Made by a program: the position numbers and the translations under genes. From Clostridia bacterium (GTDB lineage: Bacteria; Bacillota; Clostridia; Christensenellales; CAG-138): a DNA stretch of 64,000 nucleotides. This document shows, piece after piece, positions 26,046 to 33,641 of the stretch. The stretch lies in contig JAEDIC010000010.1 in assembly GCA_016292635.1 (NCBI GenBank), positions 3,404 to 67,403 of the forward strand, given 5' to 3'. The first letter of the stretch is position 1. Every line of letters begins with the position of its first letter. The notes under the pieces are model-generated. The model saw only the letters and a list, made by a program, of their open reading frames with translations. It had not been told where the DNA came from and made no database searches.

Positions 26046-26483
26046 TTAGTTTATGTTTTTGATGGCTTCGCGGGCAAGGGCATCGCATCGGTTGTTGTAT
26101 TGATTGTCGCTATGACCTTTTACCTTGTGCCATGTAATATCGTGAACCTTTGTATGTGCTATCAGTAGCAGCCATAGATCCTTGTTTTCAACGTTTTTTT
26201 TTGTGCTGGTCTTCCAGCCGTTGCGCTGCCAGTTTGCTATCCAGCCCTCTGTAAAGGCTCTGCACAGGTAAGCGCTGTCGGTATATAAATCCACTTCACA
26301 GGATTCTTTAAGGGCGCTCAGGCCCTGTATGGCTGCCATAAGCTCCATCCTGTTATTGGTGGTCATAGCCTCTCCGCCGGAAAGCTCTTTTTTATGCTCG
26401 TTAAACATAAGTATGGCCCCCCATCCTCCGGGACCGGGGTTCCCGCTGCACGCACCGTCAGTATATAATGTTACTCTTTTCAA
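26046..26483 (-). CDS. rnhA: Ribonuclease HI
   Basis: A 145-residue RNase HI that removes RNA from RNA-DNA hybrids. All four metal ligands are visible: Asp in LYTDGACSGNPGPGGW, Glu in NRMELMAA, Asp in DLYTDSAYL and Asp in CDALAREA; the catalytic His is in KVKGHSDN. The start codon is TTG (TTG AAA AGA), placed by GGAGG 6 bp upstream. It is not paired with any neighbour; the divergent tRNA-Trp promoter lies just upstream. Confidence 0.95.
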   Translation of the reverse strand: MKRVTLYTDGACSGNPGPGGWGAILMFNEHKKELSGGEAMTTNNRMELMAAIQGLSALKESCEVDLYTDSAYLCRAFTEGWIANWQRNGWKTSTKKNVENKDLWLLLIAHTKVHDITWHKVKGHSDNQYNNRCDALAREAIKNIN

Positions 26484-26535
26484 GTGCTCCTCCCTGAATA
26501 CGCTTAATAATATGCTTAATATACAAATTATAAAG

Positions 26536-26565
26536 TTGACACAGGCACCATATGGATGCTATAAT
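26536..26565 (+). promoter_or_regulatory. Promoter of tRNA-Trp
   Basis: Perfect TTGACA and TATAAT with an 18-bp spacer, 18 bp before the mature tRNA end, as expected for a strong stable-RNA promoter. Confidence 0.85.
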
Positions 26566-26583
26566 CATCAAGGTCACCAACTT

Positions 26584-26657
26584 AGGGGCATGGTGTAATG
26601 GTAACACGTGGGTCTCCAAAACCTTTGTTGAGGGTTCGAGTCCTTCTGCCCCTGCCA
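26584..26657 (+). tRNA. tRNA-Trp (CCA anticodon)
   Basis: A 74-base tRNA with a 7-bp acceptor stem AGGGGCA/TGCCCCT, D-arm GGTG-TAATGGTAA-CAC, anticodon loop CTCCAAA giving anticodon CCA, a T-arm with GGTTCGAGTCC, and an encoded CCA end. Confidence 0.95.
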
Positions 26658-26693
26658 AATCGCCGCAATGAGAATTGCGGCGATTCTTTTTTG
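26658..26693 (+). terminator. Terminator after tRNA-Trp
   Basis: A perfect 12-bp stem (26658-26669 with 26674-26685), loop GAGA, then CTTTTTT. Confidence 0.9.
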
Positions 26694-26698
26694 TGTCA

Positions 26699-27628
26699 TC
26701 AGCAAAATTGAATTATATAGTCATGCAGGTTTTGATAAGAAATCTTCTTTAGTTCATCTTCACTGAAACCGGCCTTCTGCAAAGCTTCCAGAAGCTTTGG
26801 AACATCTCTCCAGCTTTTAAGGTCTTCCGGATAGTTTGTCATTCCGTCAAAATCAGAGCCTAGGCAGATATGGTCCGCACCCACCAGATCAACTCCGTAA
26901 GCGATATGCCTTACGATATCATCTATGCGGGCTGTTGCGGCATCGCTCAGATGGCCCGGATAGTAGTTTATGCCAACCACTCCGCCCATCTCGGCAATGG
27001 CCTTAACGTGTTCGTTTTTAAGGCTGCGTTTCTGGTTATACACAGAGCGCATATTGGAATGAGACGCGAATATGGGCCGCTCAGACAGCGTAAGCAGCTC
27101 GTCAATGCCCGCGTCGCTCAAGTGGGACACGTCCACCGCCATGCCTAAGCGGTTCATCTCGCGGACTATTTGCCGGCCTCTGTCGGTAAGGCCCTTGTTT
27201 GCCCGACGCATTGCGGGAGAAGCAAGCTCGTTTGTAAAATTCCATGTAAGGTTCATAGCCCTTACCCCAAGCCTGTAGAACAGGCGAAGGTTGGCTGCCT
27301 CGCCATTTATGCCCTCTCCGCCTTCCACGGTGAGAACAGTGGCTATTTTATCGCTGCTGGGGGAAAAATCCTTGGTAAGTGGAGTCAATATCGGATTGGC
27401 ATCCATCATGGTATGGTACGCATCCAGAAGGTCCATTGCCTGCTGCAGGCAGTTGCGTTTCATATCTCCGTCTATCCACGCAGCAAAAAACACCAGTTTT
27501 GCATTGGCTTCCTGCATATAAGGCAGGGCCACGGCCTGGCGGGGAACGGGTTTGTTTAAATCCCATCCATCATTGACCATATAATAGAGAAAATCACAGT
27601 GGGCATCCGCAATTGGAAATCTTTGCAT
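26699..27628 (-). CDS. Membrane dipeptidase (peptidase M19)
   Basis: A 309-residue zinc peptidase of the renal dipeptidase family. Binuclear metal ligands are visible in ADAHCDFLY (His and Asp, about 7-15), TVEGGEGI (Glu, about 120), and His in VDVSHLSD and SHSNMRS (about 185-210), with GSDFDGM near 258. It hydrolyses dipeptides, often with broad or D-residue specificity; bacterial members are cytosolic, and no signal peptide is seen here. Start ATG behind AAAGGAG. Confidence 0.92.
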   Translation of the reverse strand: MQRFPIADAHCDFLYYMVNDGWDLNKPVPRQAVALPYMQEANAKLVFFAAWIDGDMKRNCLQQAMDLLDAYHTMMDANPILTPLTKDFSPSSDKIATVLTVEGGEGINGEAANLRLFYRLGVRAMNLTWNFTNELASPAMRRANKGLTDRGRQIVREMNRLGMAVDVSHLSDAGIDELLTLSERPIFASHSNMRSVYNQKRSLKNEHVKAIAEMGGVVGINYYPGHLSDAATARIDDIVRHIAYGVDLVGADHICLGSDFDGMTNYPEDLKSWRDVPKLLEALQKAGFSEDELKKISYQNLHDYIIQFC

Positions 27629-27639
27629 ATAATTTCTCC

Positions 27640-27681
27640 TTTTTTAAAAGAATTAAGGATATGCGCCGCATATCCTTAATT
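27640..27681 (-). terminator. Likely terminator of rny
   Basis: A perfect 14-bp inverted repeat (27651-27664 with 27668-27681), 20 bp after the rny stop. On the minus strand it is followed by CTTTTAAAA, a short U-run. Confidence 0.65.
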
Positions 27682-27701
27682 GAGTTGAAAAAATAGATAT
27701 T

Positions 27702-29243
27702 TTACTTGGCAAATTCAACGGCGCGGGTCTCGCGAATCACGTTTACCTTGATCTGACCGGGATACTCAAGCTCGGTTTCAATACGCTTTACGATTTCCTT
27801 GGCCATGATAATTGTATCAGCGTCATTTACGTTTTCAGGCTTTACCATGATGCGGATCTCACGGCCTGCCTGTATAGCAAAGGACTTATCAACGCCTTCA
27901 AATGAGCTGGCGATCTCTTCCAGCTTTTCAAGGCGCTTAATGTAATTCTCAAGGGTTTCGCGCCTTGCGCCGGGACGGGCTGCGGATATGGCGTCAGCCG
28001 CCTGAACCAGAACAGCCTCAACGGTGCTGGGCTCAACGTCATTATGGTGGGCCATGATGGCGTTGGTGACCTGGTTGTTCTCACGGTATTTCTTGGCAAG
28101 GTCGGCACCTATCTGGGCATGCGGGCCTTCGATCTCATGATCTACACCCTTGCCGATATCGTGGAGCAGACCCGCTCGTTTCGCGAGGGCCACATTGGCG
28201 CCCAGTTCAGCGGCCATCATGCCGGCAAGATGAGCCACCTCTATGGAATGCTTAAGAACGTTCTGACCGTAGCTTGTGCGATATTTAAGACGGCCTATGA
28301 GCTTCACAAGCTCATGATGCAGACCGTGTATGCCAACCTGGAATATGGCCTGCTCACCGGCTTCACGAATCTGGGTATCCACTTCGCGGCGGGCTTTTTC
28401 CACCATTTCCTCAATGCGGCCAGGATGGATGCGTCCATCGGTGATCAGCCTTTCAAGGGCTATGCGAGCGATTTCACGGCGAACCGGATCAAAACCTGAA
28501 AGAATGACGGCTTCGGGAGTATCGTCGATTATAAGGTCAACGCCGGTTGCGGTCTCAAGGGTGCGTATATTGCGGCCTTCACGACCGATTATGCGGCCTT
28601 TCATTTCGTCATTGGGCAGCGGTACAACGGATACGGTGGTTTCAGCCACATGATCCGCGGCGCAGCGCTGAACGGCGAGGGAAATAATGTTGCGGGCACG
28701 CTTATCTGCTTCTTCCTTGGTTTTTGCCTCTATGTCGCGTATCATTATAGCCGCGTCATGGCGGGCATCGCGTTCAACATTGCTCAGGAGTATTTCCTTT
28801 GCCTCGTCCATAGACAAACCGGAAATGGTCTCAAGTTCCTTGAGCTGCTTGTTGTGAAGCTCTTTTATAGCGGCTTCGGTATCCTCCGCCTCTTTTATCT
28901 TCTGGTTGAGCTGCTGTTCACGCTGTTCAACCCCATCAAGCTTTTTATCCAGAGTTTCCTCCCGCTGGAGCAGGCGGCGCTCGTTGCGCTGAAGCTCATT
29001 GCGGCGTTCTCTTAACTCTTTTTCATTTTCGTTTTTTATGCGGTAGGCTTCCTCCTTGGCCTCCAGAACGGTCTCTTTTTTTATGGTCTCTGCCCTCTTC
29101 TGGGCGTCGCTTATCATTTTTTTAACTGCTTCTTCGGCGTTTGCTATCTTTGCTTCAGCTATGTTGCGTCTGTAAATATATCCGAAACAGCCGCCTATCG
29201 CAAGGCATACTACGCCTATCACTATTGCCAACCATATTTGCAC
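27702..29243 (-). CDS. rny: Ribonuclease Y
   Basis: A 513-residue membrane-anchored endoribonuclease that starts mRNA decay. Order: N-terminal helix (about 3-22), long coiled coil (about 25-190), KH domain with IIGREGRNIRTLE (about 215), and HD domain with AGLLHDIGKGVDHE (about 350). Start GTG, with GGAGG 12 bp upstream. In Bacillus, RNase Y activity is tuned by the YlbF-YmcA-YaaT complex; a YlbF-like gene lies at 14.4 kb. It stands alone between two terminators. Confidence 0.96.
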   Translation of the reverse strand: MQIWLAIVIGVVCLAIGGCFGYIYRRNIAEAKIANAEEAVKKMISDAQKRAETIKKETVLEAKEEAYRIKNENEKELRERRNELQRNERRLLQREETLDKKLDGVEQREQQLNQKIKEAEDTEAAIKELHNKQLKELETISGLSMDEAKEILLSNVERDARHDAAIMIRDIEAKTKEEADKRARNIISLAVQRCAADHVAETTVSVVPLPNDEMKGRIIGREGRNIRTLETATGVDLIIDDTPEAVILSGFDPVRREIARIALERLITDGRIHPGRIEEMVEKARREVDTQIREAGEQAIFQVGIHGLHHELVKLIGRLKYRTSYGQNVLKHSIEVAHLAGMMAAELGANVALAKRAGLLHDIGKGVDHEIEGPHAQIGADLAKKYRENNQVTNAIMAHHNDVEPSTVEAVLVQAADAISAARPGARRETLENYIKRLEKLEEIASSFEGVDKSFAIQAGREIRIMVKPENVNDADTIIMAKEIVKRIETELEYPGQIKVNVIRETRAVEFAK

Positions 29244-29382
29244 GATATACGTTAACCTCCAAATTAATATATATAAATGTATCCGAGTGTAAAATACTCA
29301 GCATGCATGGACAAATATTTCAATAGACGAATCTACGAAATTACATACCGATATAATACTTCAAAATTGATTATAACCCCAT

Positions 29383-29425
29383 AATAAAATAAAAGTCAAG
29401 GACGCATATGCAAAGCGTCCCTGAC
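29383..29425 (-). terminator. Terminator of the ftsK-recA operon
   Basis: An 11-bp stem (29395-29405 with 29415-29425, one G-T pair), then TTTTATTTTATT on the minus strand, 38 bp after the recA stop. Confidence 0.9.
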
Positions 29426-29463
29426 TTACAAAATTTTTACTTAATATTGATATTTATGCGAGA

Positions 29464-30495
29464 TTATTCATCCGTTTCGTCATCGGATACCGCATCCGCC
29501 TTGGGTGCAAGGGCTGACAGTTTTTCCCTTACTTTCGCCTCAATTTCGGCGCAAAGCTCCTTGTTGTCCTTAAGGAACAGGCGGGCATTATCACGACCCT
29601 GTGCCATGCGCATATCGTTATAAGAATACCATGCGCCGGTCTTGGCGATGATCTTATGCTCAACCGCCATATCCAGCACAGAACTTTCGCGGGAGATACC
29701 TTCGCCGTAAATAATATCGAACTCGGCAGTCTTAAAGGGCGGCGCCACCTTGTTCTTTACGACTTTTATGCGGGTACGGCTGCCTACGAAATCCGCACCG
29801 TTTTTGATGGAATCCAGCTTGCGCACATCCATGCGGATGGAGGCATAAAACTTCAGTGCCTTGCCGCCGGTGGTGGTTTCGGGATTGCCGAACATTACGC
29901 CGACCTTTTCGCGGAGCTGGTTTATGAAAATAACTATGGTATTGGATTTGCTTATTACGCCGGTGAGCTTTCTCAGCGCCTGTGACATAAGGCGTGCCTG
30001 CAGGCCCACGTGGGAATCGCCCATATCGCCTTCAAGCTCGGCCTTTGGCACCAGAGCCGCCACGGAGTCGATTACAACTATATCCATAGCGCCGCTGCGG
30101 CAGAGGGCCTCGGCTATTTCAAGGGCCTGTTCACCGGTATCCGGCTGGGATATATACAGCTCGTCAACGTCAACTCCAAGATTTTCCGCATATACGGGAT
30201 CCAGTGCGTGCTCCGCGTCGATAAACGCAGCGGTGCCGCCCAGCTTTTGTGCCTCTGCTATGGCGTGAAGGGCTATTGTGGTCTTACCTGAAGATTCCGG
30301 GCCGTATATCTCTATTATTCGGCCTCTGGGAATACCGCCAACGCCCAAAGCATAATCCAGCTCAAGGCAGCCGGAAGGTATGGTGGATATGCTAATCTTG
30401 GCAGCGGCATCCCCCAGCTTCATTACTGCACCCTTACCAAACTGCTTTTCTATTTGGGAAAGGGCCATCTCCAACGCTTTTTGCTTTTCCATCAT
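29464..30495 (-). CDS. recA: Recombinase RecA
   Basis: A 343-residue RecA, the strand-exchange ATPase and LexA coprotease. Walker A GPESSGKTT (about 61), Walker B VVIDSVAAL (about 135), and the L2 region with GNPETTTGGKALKF (about 195) are typical. I start at the ATG giving MMEKQKALE because AAAGGCGG lies 8 bp upstream; a TTG nine codons earlier is possible. It follows cinA by about 35 bp, a common Firmicutes order. I see no GAAC-N4-GTTC box in the gap before it. Confidence 0.96.
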   Translation of the reverse strand: MMEKQKALEMALSQIEKQFGKGAVMKLGDAAAKISISTIPSGCLELDYALGVGGIPRGRIIEIYGPESSGKTTIALHAIAEAQKLGGTAAFIDAEHALDPVYAENLGVDVDELYISQPDTGEQALEIAEALCRSGAMDIVVIDSVAALVPKAELEGDMGDSHVGLQARLMSQALRKLTGVISKSNTIVIFINQLREKVGVMFGNPETTTGGKALKFYASIRMDVRKLDSIKNGADFVGSRTRIKVVKNKVAPPFKTAEFDIIYGEGISRESSVLDMAVEHKIIAKTGAWYSYNDMRMAQGRDNARLFLKDNKELCAEIEAKVREKLSALAPKADAVSDDETDE

Positions 30496-30530
30496 ACTTT
30501 TTACCGCCTTTGTGTTTCTCAATAAGATTA

Positions 30531-31793
30531 TTATATCATGTACTTATCTGGTTTGTACATACCTTTTGACAAAATAAGTTTCCTTAAAAGATTCAAAGCG
30601 TTCAGTGTCGTACTTGCGCGTACCCTTTCCCGGTCACCCTTAATGTGAAATTCATAGGATTCGGTACTTTCAGCAGTAGATAAACCTACAAACACATGGC
30701 CTATCTGGTTCGGTGCGCCGGTTGGACCTGCATAGCCGGTGGTGGATATGCCTATATCCGCACCGGAGGTTATCCGTATGCCCTCCGCCATTTCTTTTGC
30801 GGTCTCCGCGCTTACGTCGGTATGTTCCTCAAGGGTTTCAGCCTTAACCCCCAGGCGATTCATCTTTGATTCAATGGAGTATGTTACAGCACCCTCCACG
30901 AACCATGCTGAGCTTCCCGGAACAGATATGAGCCGGGAAGCGATCATGCCGCCTGTGCAGCTTTCAGCCACAGCCAGCTTATAGCCGTTTTTTGCCAGCA
31001 ATTCCGCACAGACCTCATGCATATCCAAACCACGGGAAGAATAAACGTGCTCCCCCACCCGCTGGTATATTGCATCCATTACAGGAATAATAAGGCGGTC
31101 CCCTTCTTCCTCATCAGCGCAGCGGGCAGTAATGCGCAGAGTGGTCTCCGCAGCCTTGGCATATGGCGCGATGGTGGGGTTCGTTTGTGCGTCAACTATG
31201 TTCTGGATATCATGTTCAACCTGAGACTCTCCCCTGCCGAATATGCGAAGAGTGCGGGAATAAAACCTGCAGCTGCTGAGCTTCTGCAAATACGGAACTA
31301 CCGAAGCCTCAAACATGGGCTCCATCTCCCAGGGCGGTCCCGGCATCATAATGGCAGCATTGCCGTTCATTTCTATTATGCAGCCCGGCGCTGAGCCGTT
31401 TGGATTGGGCAATATTATGCAATGCTCCCTTGGAAACATCACCTGCTTGAAGTTGTTCGGCGTGCACTGATATCCTCTGGAGGTCATGCGCTCAATAAGC
31501 TCTGCTTTGCATTCACTATTTATCTCCAGCTCAAGGCCGAAGTAATCCGCTATTGTTTCTTTTGTAAGATCATCTTCGGTAGGCCCCAGGCCGCCGGTGA
31601 AAATAAGTATATCCGAGCGGGAAAAGCCTGTGCGGATACATTCTTTCAACCTGTCGTGATTATCGCCTACGGTAGTGTGATAGTACAGGTTTATACCAAA
31701 ATCCGCCAGCCGTCCGGAAATATACCTGGCGTTGGTGTTCAATATCTGCCCCATAAGCAGCTCTGTTCCGACCGATATGATTTCAGCGTTCAT
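30531..31793 (-). CDS. cinA: CinA family protein (nicotinamide-nucleotide amidohydrolase type)
   Basis: A 420-residue CinA. The N-terminal MoaB/MogA-like COG1058 domain (about 1-165) shows ISVGTELLMGQILNTNARY and FTGGLGPTEDDLTKE. The C-terminal CinA domain (about 260-410) shows AVAESCTGGMIASRL. Family activities are NMN deamidation and ADP-ribose pyrophosphatase, salvaging NAD-derived products, notably those released by NAD-dependent DNA ligase. It precedes recA in the same operon, the arrangement that gave the name competence/damage-inducible. Confidence 0.93.
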   Translation of the reverse strand: MNAEIISVGTELLMGQILNTNARYISGRLADFGINLYYHTTVGDNHDRLKECIRTGFSRSDILIFTGGLGPTEDDLTKETIADYFGLELEINSECKAELIERMTSRGYQCTPNNFKQVMFPREHCIILPNPNGSAPGCIIEMNGNAAIMMPGPPWEMEPMFEASVVPYLQKLSSCRFYSRTLRIFGRGESQVEHDIQNIVDAQTNPTIAPYAKAAETTLRITARCADEEEGDRLIIPVMDAIYQRVGEHVYSSRGLDMHEVCAELLAKNGYKLAVAESCTGGMIASRLISVPGSSAWFVEGAVTYSIESKMNRLGVKAETLEEHTDVSAETAKEMAEGIRITSGADIGISTTGYAGPTGAPNQIGHVFVGLSTAESTESYEFHIKGDRERVRASTTLNALNLLRKLILSKGMYKPDKYMI

Positions 31794-31805
31794 AATAAGC
31801 GGCCT

Positions 31806-32345
31806 CTATTTAAAATCAATGCACTTCCTGTTTTTGGAAATATACTCGTATGCGGATACTACCGTAAAGAATACGGATATCCAAACCATCCAAACATCCA
31901 GCCTGAAGCCGAATACCTTAAGCACTACATCATGCAGCATTACCATGACCAGGGCTATGGCCTGAGTGGTAGTTTTAATCTTACCCAGCCAGTTTGCAGC
32001 TATAACTACGCCGCTGCCGGCGGAAACCAGCCGGAAGCCGCTTATGAGAAACTCACGGGCAATGATAATTATTGCGGCAATGGGGTCAAGCATCCCCTTT
32101 GCGGTAAGCATGATAAGAGCGCTCGCAGTAAGCAGTTTGTCGGCTATCGGGTCCATAAGCTTGCCGAAGTTGGTGACCATATTGCGGGATCTTGCAAGAT
32201 AACCATCCGCAATATCGGTAATAAAGGCCACAACAAATATCACGGCGGCTGCATAGACGGCCCAGGGAGCATCTACATAGAAGCACGCGATAAACAGGGG
32301 TACGAGACAAATGCGTATAAGGGTCAGTTTGTTGGGAAGGTTCAT
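31806..32345 (-). CDS. pgsA: CDP-diacylglycerol-glycerol-3-phosphate 3-phosphatidyltransferase
   Basis: A 179-residue membrane enzyme making phosphatidylglycerol phosphate, the committed step to phosphatidylglycerol. The CDP-alcohol phosphotransferase motif D-G-x2-A-R-x8-G-x3-D-x3-D is complete at about residues 48-70 (DGYLARS to MDPIAD). About five transmembrane helices. Its start overlaps the rimO stop by 4 bp. Confidence 0.95.
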   Translation of the reverse strand: MNLPNKLTLIRICLVPLFIACFYVDAPWAVYAAAVIFVVAFITDIADGYLARSRNMVTNFGKLMDPIADKLLTASALIMLTAKGMLDPIAAIIIIAREFLISGFRLVSAGSGVVIAANWLGKIKTTTQAIALVMVMLHDVVLKVFGFRLDVWMVWISVFFTVVSAYEYISKNRKCIDFK

Positions 32346-33637
32346 AACTCCTCTCCTTCCATATCATAAGGTCCTGCGCCGGTTATTCTTACCATGGTAA
32401 AATCGCCGGGCTTAAGTTCCTTGTTTTTTAATGAAAACATTATTGTACCGTCAACTTCAGGGGCTTCCGCATAGGTTCGTCCGTAAGCGATATCGCCGCT
32501 TACCTGCTCGATTATGGTCTCAGCAACGGTGCCTATCCTTTTCCGGTTGTAAGCAAGGGATATTCCCTGCTGCAGCGCCATAACTTCATCCAGCCGCCGC
32601 CGTTTTACGGCTTCATCCACCTGATTTGGCATATCGGCCGCAGGCGTATCATCCTCCCGAGAGTAGGCAAAGGCGCCAAGACGGTCAAAACTGTGGGTAC
32701 GCAAGAAGTCGGTCAATCGTACGAATTGTTCCTCCGTCTCTCCGGGGAAGCCGGTTATGACTGTGGTCCTCAGTATGAAATCCGGTGCTTTATCTCTGAT
32801 ATACTCGATAATATGCCGTATATGCTCCGCAGAACCATGACGGTTCATTGCATTAAGCATATCGGGATCAATGTGCTGAATTGGCATATCGATATAGTTC
32901 ACGAGCTTCGGCTCTGAAACTATGGTATCGATAAGCTCCTCATCAACTGTATTTGGATATGTGTACAGCACCCGTATCCAGTGAAGCTTTTCTATTTTGC
33001 AAAGCCGCCTCAGCAGCTCGCTCAGCATGGGTTTGCCGTATATATCCGAGCCGTACGCGGATGTATCCTGGGCTATTACGGTAAGCTCACGCACTCCGCT
33101 TTCAGCCAGTTCCTCCGCCTCTTTGATAAGCTTTTCCATGGGTACGCTTACCCTGCCGCCCCGTATAAGGGGAATAGCACAATATGTACAGCGATTGTCA
33201 CAGCCATCCGCAATGCGCAGATAGGCGCTGTATGAGGGCGTGGTGATAAGCCTCGGTTCGCCGCAGCTGCTGTAGGCGACGCCCACGGCTGTGGATATTG
33301 CCTTCACAAGACCCGCCTGATCCTTTACGCCCCAGAAGATATCCACCTCAGGTATTTCATCACGCAGTTCATCGGGATAGCGCTGGCTGAGGCAACCGGA
33401 AACCACAAGAAGTTTACACTTTCCTGCAGTTTTGTACTGGGCCATTTCCAGTATCGTACCTATGGATTCTTCCTTGGCGGGCTCGATAAAGCCGCAGGTA
33501 TTTACTATTATGACCTCAGCCTGGGATTCATCTGAGGTTATGCGAAAACCCGCCTCACGAAGATGACCCAATATAAGTTCGCTGTCCACACGGTTTTTTG
33601 AACAGCCAAGGGATATAATTCCCGCAGTTATCGCCAA
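32342..33637 (-). CDS. rimO: Ribosomal protein S12 methylthiotransferase RimO
   Basis: A 431-residue radical SAM methylthiotransferase that modifies Asp88 of ribosomal protein S12. N-terminal GIISLGCSKNRVDSE holds the first cluster Cys; the radical SAM site is C-x3-C-x2-C in ADGCDNRCTYCAIP; a TRAM domain ends the protein. I start at TTG (33637) because GGAGG lies 8 bp upstream and the product then begins MAITAGIISLGC; the open frame starts 18 codons earlier inside ftsK. It is a paralogue of MiaB at 13 kb. Confidence 0.93.
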   Translation of the reverse strand: MAITAGIISLGCSKNRVDSELILGHLREAGFRITSDESQAEVIIVNTCGFIEPAKEESIGTILEMAQYKTAGKCKLLVVSGCLSQRYPDELRDEIPEVDIFWGVKDQAGLVKAISTAVGVAYSSCGEPRLITTPSYSAYLRIADGCDNRCTYCAIPLIRGGRVSVPMEKLIKEAEELAESGVRELTVIAQDTSAYGSDIYGKPMLSELLRRLCKIEKLHWIRVLYTYPNTVDEELIDTIVSEPKLVNYIDMPIQHIDPDMLNAMNRHGSAEHIRHIIEYIRDKAPDFILRTTVITGFPGETEEQFVRLTDFLRTHSFDRLGAFAYSREDDTPAADMPNQVDEAVKRRRLDEVMALQQGISLAYNRKRIGTVAETIIEQVSGDIAYGRTYAEAPEVDGTIMFSLKNKELKPGDFTMVRITGAGPYDMEGEEL

Positions 33638-33641
33638 AGCA

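Noticed and set aside
31422..32369. Plus-strand open frame of 315 codons opposite cinA and pgsA
   Set aside because: Overlaps two certain genes with intact motifs; no plausible start site.
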